Shown here piece after piece: positions 37,596 to 48,794 of a stretch of DNA of 64,000 nt (within the stretch, counting starts at the first letter, position 1; the number at the start of each line of letters is the position of its first letter). Made by a program: the position numbers and the translations under genes. The notes under the pieces are model-generated. The model worked only from the letters and a program-made list of their open reading frames with translations. It did not search any database and had not been told where the DNA came from. Location: positions 370,001-434,000 of the forward strand of contig JAHRHY010000014.1 in the NCBI GenBank assembly GCA_019671135.1. Direction: 5' to 3'. Source of the DNA: Linnemannia hyalina. Lineage: Eukaryota; Mortierellomycota; Mortierellomycetes; Mortierellales; Mortierellaceae.

Positions 37596-40500
37596 TTACT
37601 GCTGGTGCTGGGGATCATAGTTGAGCCGTCTGGACGAAGGAGGGGAGGGTTGCCGCTGCTGATCCGAGTAGCCGTATTGCTGCTGTGGTTGCGGGGCTGG
37701 CAGATGGTATTGTTGTTGCTGTTGTTGGTATTGTTGCTGTTGGTATTGTTGCTGCTGCTGCTGCTGTTGCTGGACAGGTGGTGGCGGCGGGTAGGACTGG
37801 TACTGCTGGCCCGCCTGACGTTGCTGTGATGGTGGGGGTGAAGACGCCAAAGCCGCACCAGCCGCGGCAAGGATGGGCAGACTGTCCATCCTAGGCCTCA
37901 ATTGCCCATTCCCTCCTTCAATAGGCGACGAGGGGACGCCTAAACTCGAAGCCGAAGATTTCCTCGAATTACTGAACGGCCTCGCCGTCGAAACCCCATT
38001 ATTCCCGCCGGGTCCACCACCACCAACAATAGATCCAGAAAGCGTAGTCCCAGACATTGCGAGAGAAAGGTGCCGATCCTCGCTGTTGGAGTAAATGGAG
38101 GATGCTGCTATCGAGTAGGCCGAGTTTGTGCGGGCTGGCAGTTTGGGGAGGACGTTGAAGACACTAGCACTGTTGAGAATCAAATCTGAGAGAACGAGGT
38201 CGTTACTCCAACTGGCGGCAGTTGATGTTGTGTTGGCGGTCGAGGCGGGTGTGAATCCTGCTGGATGCTGTGGTGGTGGGGAAGTTGCGGCTGCAGACGT
38301 CATGCCACTGCCATGTTGGGGGAGTGGTAAAGAGGATGATGAGCCTTCTGAAGCTGTCATGGGCATAGGTGAAGACCTTCCTGTTGATACAGCTCCTCCA
38401 GTTCCTGAAGAGTGGCCAAATCCAAGGTTAGGGTTTTGTGGATAAAATTGTTGCTGTCCACCCTTGGAAGCCGCTTGGTCAGTAGGCGGGAAGGGGTAAG
38501 AGTTCCATGGCGCAGAGTTAGGGCTAGGCGAAGAAGGCGAAGATGCAGATAGGGAGGCGTTGGATGCGAACGAGAGTGCTGCAAGTGCAATATCATGTGC
38601 TCCAGTCCCTCCTCCTCCTGCGCCACCGCCACCACCGCCTCCCTGGGCTCCTGGTACCATTGCGCTGTTAAAGTCGTGGAAGATGGCGGGTGTGAAGATC
38701 ATTGACAGGTTGTCGAGTGTCATCTTGTTGGTCTCCACATGATCGTATATCCTGTTGTCGGATATCGAGAAGAAGCGTTATGTTAGTACGTATGTTCGCT
38801 GTGCTATAGGAAAAGGGTATGCTGCAAAGCAACAACAGACTAGAAGTGTACCTGCGGAGATGCTCGATCAAGAACTGGAGAGTATCAATGTTGCAACCAG
38901 GGAGTGCCTTGAGACGACCCTTGAGCTCTCCCAGTCTGGCATTACGGTCCGGAATAGCTACACCATTCAAAAGCATTATTATCAAAAGTCAGTTGAATGT
39001 GACAACAGTTGCAGCGTCCTCTCCATACGAAACAAAAAATACCCCTTTCCTCCTTACAAGAGTAGGCAATGCGCTCGTTGAGGGCAAAAGGGAAGAGAGG
39101 TTGGGGCAGTTCACGAAGGTAAATCTTCAAGACGGCCGCAATCGAAGTGCAATCATCGTTGTAGACAGGATTGGTAAAGTCTATGCCTTCTTCATCAGAG
39201 TCAAACAGTCGCTTGAGGTTCATGATCTGAGCATGACGTCCTGACACACGATAGATTCCCTCGCGGTTCAGCCCTATTGTTCATACATACGTGTTCGAAG
39301 CTGCTATTGTTAGAAAACGTCCCCTAGGTGCTAATGACGACAGTAATCATGAGTCTCCGAGTTAAGGAAGAAACGAGGAACTCACCTGCACGGTCAATGG
39401 CTTCGGAACACTTGATAACGACTAAAGGGATAGGATGTTTGTGCTTGTCCACGTATTCTTGCAAACTCATTCCGAAAATACTCTCTAAAAATGATGTCAA
39501 AGGGAACGTGTAGGTTTAGTTATTTTCTGACTGGCGCTGAAATAACTCCTGTATGATTATATTTTGGAGAATAGGAATAAAGAATAAGCGAAAACCCGAC
39601 AGGGAAACGGTAGAAGGGAAAAAGAACCTACCAGGAACGGGCTTGTAGTAGCTTTCATAGACGACAGTCTTCGGATGCGAGTTGATATCCTTGGAAAAGG
39701 ACAGGCTGAGCTGCTCCATGTCACCAACAGGTTTGATACAATTGATGACGACCGAGAACCGGTCAATTTCCTCGGTCATCTTTGCAATCTGTGTACGTTC
39801 TTCGTTGACATATGCCTCAAGGCATTGACGACATTTGGCTCCTCTTTCCTCGATCATGCCTTGCATAGTCTAGAGTCGACGGAGAAATCTTGTGTCAGAG
39901 AAAAAAGTTGAGCCGCGGGGCTTGTCAAGGAACAATATGATGCACCGTGATTGTGTTTTGTCGGGGAGGGGTACCTTATATGCGGTATCGAAACGCATCT
40001 CACGTTGCATGCGGAACACTTCCAGGGTCTGCACAGCCGTCCTGTATTCGCCATCTGTCAGGTTGGTCAAGGGTAGGTAACATAGCCATCAGCACACAAG
40101 GAAAATATATTAATAGACTGTACCCCCCAAACTCCAAAACAAACAAAAGGGAAGACAATAGCCCAAGACTAGAATCGCCAGTTTTTTTTTCCCAGGGTCT
40201 GTCAAAAACACAAGACCAACGGAACAGATTATTACCTGCATCTTCCATATCCCGTTTACTCTTAACCAATCTGCCTGCAGCGCCTGATGTGCTGGTGAGG
40301 TTCTTGAGTCGCTCACGGACTGGCAGGTGCTCAACGTCCTCAATTGCAAGCACTTGCTCGACATCCCTGCAACGTTGCTCATAGTTTCTCTTGGCCTAAG
40401 GAAGGCGCGCGGGATAGATAGATAGAGCAAAGTTAGTTTGATTGTTCAAAGAATTGGTTCCTGAAAATTTGCCACCAAAAAATAAAAATAAAAAGAACGA

Positions 40501-41420
40501 GAGTTACCTTAGGGACCGTGACAAGCCTTTGCTCCGCATAAAGTTGGAAGACGGGCTTGGTGTTCTCCTTCTGGGTCTTGCGCTGCTTCTCGTGTGCCTC
40601 CTAGTGAATGGGGTCGAGAATGAAGGGTGGGGGAATGGACGTTGGGGTGGTTCCAGGCGGTTACAAAGGACGGTGTGAGTAAAAAATGTAAAATGAGGGC
40701 TCTGAAGAAGAAAAAAAAGCGACAGAGAGAGAGATACAGTGTGATACTATCTCATCCCAAAAGTGCGGGAAACTGTGATGTTATAATCGGTCTAGCTCCC
40801 ATTACTTATTCAGCTAAAGTTTCATCCCTTCCTCTTCTCTCGTAAAACCGCGATACCGGATGCAAAAGCGAGCTGTTGTGTATGTGTACCTTCATTCCAG
40901 CAAGTGCTCCAGCAAGATTCTTGAGAAGGCGAATGAACGACTGACGACGACGGCATACCTGCAGTGTCGTGTCCATCAATGCCTCGTATGCTTTGTGAAG
41001 GGTTGTCGGGATCTCATCGGGCTCAGCAAAGGTGCTGTTATTGCCCTGACCACCATTGTTGCCACCAGCCCCCTGCGGTCCGTCCCTTGCATTGGTTGTA
41101 TTGCCCGTGCTCTTGGACCCACCCCTGGTGCTGACGGTGAGCGATGCCAGTTTTTCGAGGCCGCGACTGTAGGTATCCTCGATTTCGATTCTGGCTTTGA
41201 AATAGGCCAAGTAGCGTGCAGTGTCGTCGCTGTGCATAGTTTGAAGGATCCGATTGAGCGACGTCTCCCAGGCAGCAGCCTGCTCCTTGGACTCTTTGGC
41301 CTCCTTGGTCATAGGAGGCATCCCGAGGGGCAAGATAGGCGTTGCCCTGGAGAGGCCCGTTGGGGGTAAGGGGTGGTCGCGGTCGACATCACTTGGCATA
41401 CGGCTGTGCCTGGAGGTCAT
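37596..41420 (-). CDS. RGD1: Rgd1-like F-BAR / RhoGAP protein with polyQ tail
   Basis: Rgd1-type proteins bind curved membranes through an F-BAR domain and stimulate GTP hydrolysis by Rho3/Rho4-class GTPases at growth sites. Nine exons: 41420-40890, 40600-40508, 40395-40236, 40054-39975, 39869-39632, 39484-39386, 39273-39058, 38957-38852, 38751-37596; 892 residues. F-BAR: about residues 40-370 (ARYLAYFKARIEIEDTYSRG, later MEQLSLSFSKDINSHPKTVV). RhoGAP: about 380-550, with the arginine finger in REGIYRVSG, YLRELPQPLFPF and NKMTLDNLSMIFTPAIF. The C-terminal ~330 residues are Gly/Ser/Pro-rich and end in a Q tract broken by Tyr (about 37785-37660). A GAA microsatellite lies about 180 bp upstream of the ATG. 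It is convergent with SNF1 (115 bp between stops). Confidence 0.88.
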
Positions 41421-42342
41421 TGAGTTTGTGTGTGAGGTTGTCGTCTGTTGTTGTGAGCAGGGCGGTGGGCGTAGTTGTTAAAAGAAGGAGAGGGAACGTA
41501 TGGAAGTGTTTAGAAAGAGGGAGGGGTAAGGAAGGGCGAAGAATGAGAATGAAGCGAATGAAAATGAGATGATGAATGAGGCAGAGAAGGGAGAAGAAAA
41601 GAGAAGAAGAAGAAGAAGAAGAAGAAGAAGAAGAAGAAGAAGAAGAAGAAGAAGAAGAAGAAGAAGAAGAAGCTTTTATTGCAAGCTAGTGGAAATAAAA
41701 AGAAAAGTAAGGCGCGCTCTTCTTGGGTTTGGCCAGACACGACGTTCTTTTCTTCATTTTGGTCTGGGCCTTCTTCATACGCAAAAGTGATCCACGACAA
41801 GAGAGCCAAACTGCTACTTTTCTCGTATGGAATACCATGCAGCAAGACAAAAGAAAGCAGAAACACCATATCTCCATGGTCCTAGGCCTGCGACGTCCAA
41901 CTGCTGTTAATTGCCATTGACATTATCGGTGGGATCACCAGTATTCGGTGCCTTGGTAAGGCTGTGCCCAGATCCCTTTACCAAAGCGATTTAAGGTTTG
42001 AGCAACGTAATCGAAAGGCAAAATGTAGCAGATACTAACTCTGGCTCGCTCTGCCTTGCCTTGTTCCCTTCGTTTGGGCGTCTTTGAGGCCACACTGAAA
42101 AAAATACAAGGTGCACACTGCGCACGACGAACGAAACACACAGACTCTCAAGACTACCAGACTGGACCATTCATACACACACACATACTTGCATTCGATC
42201 GACAACTCCCTTTCGGCAACAAGAAAAAAAGAAAGAAAAGTTCCCTTTTTCTATTCCCGACAAAAGCTCAAGACATCCACAGGACAGGACAGGGCCTTGA
42301 CCCTCACTCCTACCACACAAACACACAGACACACACAGCAAT
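41421..42342. promoter_or_regulatory. Divergent RGD1-like / ADA2 intergenic region
   Basis: 922 bp between opposed start codons. It contains the GAA microsatellite on the RGD1-like side and a CA-rich leader (about 42165-42340) before ADA2. No gene was seen. Confidence 0.5.
41603..41672. repeat. (GAA)n microsatellite, ~23 units
   Basis: An uninterrupted GAA run of about 70 bp (CTT on the strand of the RGD1-like gene), extended on its left by impure GAGAA sequence. Confidence 0.9.
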
Positions 42343-44723
42343 ATGACCGTCACTCATCGCAAGCGGACAGCCAATGATGCTGAAAAGGACATCGGTAAGT
42401 CAAGAAACCCCAGGGATGATGATGTCAATCACATCCTTAAAAAGTAGATGGGTGCATCCGTCTCAGCGAGTTGCATCAACTTGCTTACGGCTAATTATTG
42501 ACATTATATGTGACCATATCGACCTTTTTGCGAGAAACGGTTTCCCTCAAGTTCCTTTTCACAAATAACCTTTTGATGCTTGGTGGACATCCTCCTAACA
42601 CACACCCTTTCCTTCCCTTTCTAACCATGTGACCCTTCTTTGACTATCAATGGTTGTTGGCGATATATAGCTGAGGCGGGTGTTAAATATCACTGCGACC
42701 CTTGCAGCCGCAACATCACGGATACCGTCCGGATACGATGCGCTATCTGCAGCGACTTTGACCTTTGCGTCAGCTGCTTCTGCAACGGCGTGGAGCTCGG
42801 CAAACATAAGAACTGGCACGACTACCGCGTCATGGTAAGTCATACACATCTGGCTGTCAAATGTTTTACTTTTCTGTATTCGCGTCTTAATGTGGCTACA
42901 TAGATTACTAATATTTTCTATATCTTTACTTATTTACAATAGGAACAACACTCCTTTCCTATCTTTGACACAGAGTGGGGCGCAGACGAGGAGCTGTTGT
43001 TGATCGAGGGCGCCGAGAACTTTGGTATTGGAAACTGGCAAGATATAGCTGACCACGTCGGATCAAAAACACGCGACGAGTGTGAAGCCCATTACCTCCA
43101 AGTCTATGTCAACAGCGACACATGGCCTCTTCCTGTAAGCCTTCGATCTCAGCTCTTTTCGCACACTCGTCCAAAGGAGATAACTTCAAAAGGCCTGACA
43201 TGACTAACGTTCAGCTGCTTTCCTACCAACGATTATTTGCAACATAGGATATGAGCAAGCGGTTTGATATGGATCCCGAGGCCCAGGCGGCGAGAAAGAG
43301 ACAGCGCTTGGCTATGAGAGTCAACCGAGTACCAGGTAAAAATTGCCGCCCATCTCGTTCCCTCTTTGATACGACCGCGAGTCAAAGCAAGATACCAGTA
43401 CAAACCTTGATTTGATATCCTATGCACAATTAATAGCACCGGTCAAAGCGCAAAAGCCCATGACGAGTCAGCCTGCCAATCACGAAATTGCTGGATACAT
43501 GCCTGGGCGATTGGAGTTTGAGACGGAATACGAAAACGAGGCTGAGCAGTCTGTCAAGGATATGCTCTTCAGCGAGGAGGATGCCCCTGAGGAAGTCGGT
43601 ATGTTTATCCTCGATAGGTCAATCTATTCGGTTTATTTTGGTATGTGTCATTCTCAGAGACAGCCGTTCTCATACCTCATTTTCTGATTTTTATCTGTTT
43701 AGACTTGAAATTAATGGTCCTGGAGATTTACAACGCCAAGTTGTCCAAACGCCTGGAGCGGAGGAAATTCGTGTTTGACAGAGGCTTCCTGGAGTACAAG
43801 AAGGCAAGTCTGTGCCCATCCTGGAAACTGCTACCGCATGTGAATAGCCCCATGGAGTTGCAAGTCTAACTTGCGCCTTTGTTTCTACATCTTATAGAAC
43901 CAAGCGGTAGAAAAGAAGAGATCACCGAAGGAGCGAGAGTTGATTAACAGCATGCGCGTATTCGCCCAGCTCCAAACTCCAGAGGACTATGACAAGTTTA
44001 TCGAAGGCCTTTTGAAGGAGATGCATCTGCGCGAACGGATCGCTGAGCTTCAGGAGCTCCGAGCAAACGGGCTGACAACACTCGCCACTGGTCAGGAATA
44101 CCTTCGCGACAAGACTAATAGGGTACGATTCGATACTATCCGCCATTACGTTCTTGCGCGCGATTATATGTTCGTGTGCGCTGGCCGCTAACACCAGCTT
44201 TTTTCATTGAACCCCACCCTTATAGACAAGTTTGAGACATTTGATGACAAGGGACACTGGCATGAACGACAGGAGAAACGCTCGTCCTCTTCCGCAACGC
44301 GCCAACTTGGATGAGGTAACCTTACTCTTTGTACTTTCTCGCCACATAATCCTCCCTGAGTTCTTTCAGAGTAGACGTGCTAATCACAATGTTTTCTGCT
44401 CCATATAGACCCCCTCACCTCGTGGTGCAGCTGCTGGAAACAAGGCCACGCCAGTGATTCGCAAGCCAGCCAACCCGTTGAACATCCAGAATGCAGAAGG
44501 TATTCATCTCCTCACTGTCCCTGAACAGGCCTTGTGCTCTACCCTCCGAATCTTCCCCAAGTCGTACATGATCATCAAGGAGCAATTGCTGAAGGAACAT
44601 GCACGTCTCGGAGGACTCAAACGACGACAAGCGCGTGAGTTGATCAAGATTGATGTGAACAAGACTGGCAAGATCTATGACTTTTTCGTCGAGGCCGGCT
44701 GGATCCAGAACTCTGACGCCTAA
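42343..44723 (+). CDS. ADA2: Ada2, SAGA/ADA histone acetyltransferase adaptor
   Basis: Couples Gcn5 to the SAGA complex and stimulates its histone acetylation in the nucleus. Nine exons: 42343-42394, 42671-42834, 42943-43134, 43248-43335, 43437-43598, 43703-43803, 43898-44122, 44226-44315, 44409-44723; 462 residues, the usual size. Domains: ZZ zinc finger at about 24-70 ([32 protein letters not shown]); SANT at about 83-128 ([31 protein letters not shown]); middle helical region ([20 protein letters not shown]); C-terminal SWIRM at about 385-460, ending [16 protein letters not shown]. The intron after exon 6 begins GCAAGT (43804), a GC-AG intron; reading it as GT would break the frame. Confidence 0.95.
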
Positions 44724-45020
44724 AGTGTTCTTCCTGACGGGGGAGACGAGCGAGGAAGCCTTTTTGTGCTTTGCTTAATGGGGTGTATCCAGTTTAGTGT
44801 CGTCCTTTCTCTCTCTTCTTCCCTTTTAATGTAAAAACGAATGTATCATAACGAACAAATATTGTCTGCAGGCATTGGGCGCAATGCCTCTTTTTCATGA
44901 TTTCTGTCACCCTTGGTGCACAAGCCACAAGTACAGCACTTTTTTTTTCTCTTTCTTTGCCACCGATTTTTTCGTCATGATTCCTTCTTTTCAACTTTCA
45001 GCCAAACACACACGTCAGCC

Positions 45021-47219
45021 ATGTCGGAATCAACATCAAACAACAGTAACAACTCCTCAGACCTGGAACGGTGCCTAGAGCTACTTCGGCCAGGGACTTC
45101 TGATGAGTCCAAGTTCATTGGTCTGACGCTCATGTCAGACCTGTTGCAGATCTCGCAGGACCAGGAGACTATGACCCACTTCTTTGACAATATGGATTTC
45201 CCGTTCCTCGACAGAATGATGCAGATCGGTGAGTACAACAGGCGTCGATAATGTAAGCAACATCGAGACACTACTCGAATGGCTCTCAGGTGTCATAGAA
45301 TCAAGACGTACACTGACCGGTGATTATTTGTCCATGTCATTAGAGGAGAGCAGTGTTCCAAAGGAGGCTGGCGTGGATGCGACGACGATCCGATCGATTG
45401 CGATTGACATCATGACCTGTTTTTCAACACATTGGGAGTTCCTCGTCAGGAAAGAGTTCAAAGATCGGGTGCCCACTATGCTTAGCCTTCTTTCAGCGAG
45501 GTAATTCACCGGACTTGGTCTACATGAAAGCGACTTTGCACTTGAGCGGCACAATGGACATCTTTCTCAATATTACTTCTTTTTTTTTCTGTTATCGATT
45601 ACAGCGATGCGACTGAAAATAGCAAAAAGATTTTGAAGATTATGGTCAGGATATCGGCGTACCCACAGGTCTCTATGATCTTGACCAACCCAGGATACCA
45701 AAGCTCTATCGTCGCCTACATTTTTGATACCTTCGATAGTAAAGGTTCGTCGAATTGATCTGTCTCTAATATTTTCTTCCGCTCGTAGAAGATCGGTCAA
45801 TTTTGGATTCACGTCCTAATCCATCTCTCTCTCTATCACTCATGTATAGGCGAAGCACACGAGGACGCGGTGATGGTGTTCAAACGGACATTTCTAATTA
45901 TTCAGGAGGGCTTTAAACAGAACCCCAAGATTGTGCTTCAGATCACCAAAGACTTTCTTCCGACCATCATGAGCCGGATCTCAAAACCCTTCAGCGTGCT
46001 GTCAGAGACTCACAAGCCTGAGATACTGCAGATGCTGACAGAGTCGGTAGCGTATCTGCCAGAACAGTATATGCAGCAACATGTCAAGGATCATGCTGTT
46101 GAGACGCGGAATTGGGTCAGAAACTTGAAATCGGGATTGATCCAGCTTCTTAGTACCCGGCAAGGTACGTACTAGCTTGTGCGAGCAAATGCCTTGGAGA
46201 TCAAATGTGTGGTTCTGTTTTTGACTGACTTTTTATTGTTTACTGGAATTGATAGCACCTACAACGCGAAATGATTGCTTCAAGCTGATCGGACTCTTGT
46301 TGCAGAGACTTGGAGCGGACTGGATCTTCCCTGAGATCCCTACAACGGACACCATTCTTGCAGAAACGAGGACAAAGAAGAAATCATCACCTGCAACACT
46401 TGTTCATTCAATGGAGTCACTATCACTCACGGACGCAGAGATTGACAAAAAGTTTGCAGCACTGGTAGTTCATCTCGCCTGTGTCGAGGCACGTGTCTTG
46501 ATGGATGAGCTAGCAGATGAATTATCTGGTACAGCGGCTACGACCAAGAAGGAAGACGATGAGGTTCGACAGGCCAAGGTCAGAAAGGAGCAGGTCTTAC
46601 CGTTGGTGTATGAGATTCTGGAGGTGTCAATTGGCTACTTGGTCTTGGTCTCGGAGGATGATGAGCTTTTGGAGCGGGGGTTGTTTGATGCCACGGCGTT
46701 GCTCAAGGTCCAGGAATCGCTTCAGGCAGCCTTCTCTGCGGTCTTGGACTACCTCTTGGATCTCCAGGTAACCAAACGCTTTTACGTTTCTTTTTACTCA
46801 CCGCAGATATAGCGAATTCTTTATGGCACTCTCTTACACTATGATTCATCTTCTCTGTCAAACTCTAGACGAGCAAGGACGGCACCCCTGAGAAGTTGGT
46901 TTCAAATATGAACTACCTGGCATCCATGAGGATCTTGTCTGTATGGCTGACAGAAGACGACTCCCTTCACGCACAAGCTGTCGCCCTCTTCCCAACGCTA
47001 GAGGAAGTTGTCCGCCTATGGTAAGTTTCAACACTCCACGCATTTTCCTATAATACTTGTTTTGTTGAAGAAGGCCACTAGATATCAATTCGCTGACCAT
47101 ATATTTTTCCTCCTTCTTTTGTACGCGCCGTACATAGCAAGTCAAAATCTTCACAAAAGTCGCTTGTGCGGTTACTCCAACCAATCCTTGATAGGTTTCA
47201 AGAGCTCTCTCTCGACTAG
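45021..47219 (+). CDS. Neurochondrin-family armadillo/HEAT protein
   Basis: The neurochondrin family is named from an animal cytosolic leucine-rich protein; its fungal role is not established. Seven exons: 45021-45228, 45344-45500, 45605-45744, 45850-46164, 46256-46767, 46870-47020 (start may be 46869), 47138-47219; 521 residues. Similarity is clearest at the start (DLERCLELLRPGTSDESKFI, NMDFPFLDRMM) and in the middle (LLLQRLGADWIFPEIP, ALVVHLACVEARVLMDE). The rest is all-helical, as expected of armadillo-like repeats. No signal peptide or membrane segment is visible. The last exon is Ser/Lys-rich and ends 107 bp before the decayed monooxygenase copy on the other strand. Confidence 0.7.
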
Positions 47220-47321
47220 TTTTCCGTCTTTTTCTACCAGTAAACTAATAGATATCAACTCCTTTCGCCAACAGAGTAAAAGGGAGATTATTATTATATT
47301 TTCGTTTTTTTTGCTGGTTGG

Positions 47322-48168
47322 TCACTCAAGCTGGGATGCGAGGAAGGAAGCCAAGTACTGATCAACATCCTTCCATGCCTGGTCTTGGAGCCCATTAACT
47401 CTGTACCTGATGTGCGAATCCGGTCGAAGAACCACAATCCTTCCCTCTGCTCCTACTCCTCTCCCTTCAACGACGTACATCTTATGGATCCTGGCGCCTT
47501 TGTCCAGGAATACTTTTCCTACCACCATCACAAGCAATCAAGTACCTTGACCAGGCCATCTGGATCTCATACCTCTTATCCCCTTGCTAGGCATACATGT
47601 CCACTCCTCCATTCGGCATATTGTCCTCCGGGGTCGTGTTCTCCACCTGAAAGCGCACGTCGAATAGCTGTTTCCACATATGTCACCTCCCCATCATCTC
47701 CATTGAGGACTTTAGTGTCCATCAACTCCCGCCCACACTCCACACAACCCTTCAAATCCTCCAAAAACTCACTCAACAAACCCTCAAAGTCTTCTCCTGC
47801 TCCGACAACAACTCATAATTAAACTCTGTATCCTCCATCGACGTCCCCATAACCGGCAAAGTCCCTACCCTCCCTCCCTCCCGCATGCATCCTAAAATTC
47901 GTTAGCGAACGCCGATGTCCCAAGAACCGATCGAGTATGCTGGAGAGACAGAATATTTCCATGGACCGGGTGTGGAGGGCCAAGGGCTTCTGAGAAGGAG
48001 GAGAGGAGGAGGAGGAGATGGAAGAGGCACGTTCGATGATTCGGAGGGGATGCCAAGTTTTGTGAGGATGAGGGCTTGGAAGGAACCTACGGGCCCACCG
48101 CCAGAGATTAGGATTGTGGTTGTTGAGGATGAGGTGGTGGTGGAAGAAGAGGAAGAGGAGAATAGCAT
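47322..48168 (-). pseudogene. Decayed tandem copy of the FAD monooxygenase
   Basis: Three separated fragments match the intact gene next to it, in the same order and orientation. The N-terminal piece (48168-47917) keeps TILISGGGPVG and TKLGIP, then shifts frame; the next frame reads RIIERA ... LALHTRSMEIF. The middle piece (47779-47576) matches parental residues about 125-190 (ELMDTKVLNGDDGEVTYVE, then AIRRAL). The C-terminal piece (47537-47322) matches the end of the parent (LRPDSHIRYRVNGLQDQAWK). The central ~400 residues, with the DG and GD flavin motifs, are missing. A working enzyme cannot be made from it. Confidence 0.85.
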
Positions 48169-48794
48169 GTTTTTGATAATGTTTGAATGTATATTTTCTT
48201 TTTCGTTGATTGCTTTGGATTTATATCTTGTTTGTTCCTATGTCTATGAATTGATGATCTGAAGGAAGATCTACCTCCTCTTTTTATATGAAAAACAAAG
48301 TCTCTCTGTCTAATTGCATTTCTCCTTCTCTTCCTCTACAAACGACCTGCGCACTGCTCAGAAAATAATAAAAAAAACAAGAAGAAGAACACTGCCATGT
48401 TGGCAATAGATATAGTTGAAAACGCGTCCAAATTGGTGGCAATAACCTTAATTGGTGGCGATGTTCCTCCCCTCTTTGCCGAGGAATTATATTTCAAGGC
48501 TTCCTACAAGCACAAAACACACTCATTGACCTCTGTCCCTTATCCCGCAATCGCTATCAGGTGAGACAGGACATGCACAAAGATAGTAAAGGGGTAAGAT
48601 CAAGAACGAGATCTAAAAACATCACGTCAGGGCAAACATGATGACGGCCAAATGCATACACACTGCCATACCAGGAACCAACTGCGGACATGAATCGTTC
48701 ACTTTTTTTATGTTCGACAATGAATTTTTTTTAATCGTATCTTCTATTTCTACCTAAAGTTATCTCTGTCTGTCAAGACACCCTTCTTCTGCCT
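48169..48794. other. Spacer between monooxygenase copies
   Basis: 626 bp of AT-rich sequence with A runs. No open frame of note was seen. It should contain the 3' UTR of the intact copy. Confidence 0.5.

Noticed and set aside
37605..37894. Poly-Leu/Val open frames on the plus strand
   Set aside because: They mirror the polyQ tail of the RGD1-like gene.
41510..41869. Poly-Arg and poly-Phe open frames
   Set aside because: They are translations of the GAA microsatellite and surrounding low-complexity sequence.
47322..48168. Three separate small genes
   Set aside because: Each fragment matches a different part of the neighbouring monooxygenase in the same order, so one pseudogene explains them.
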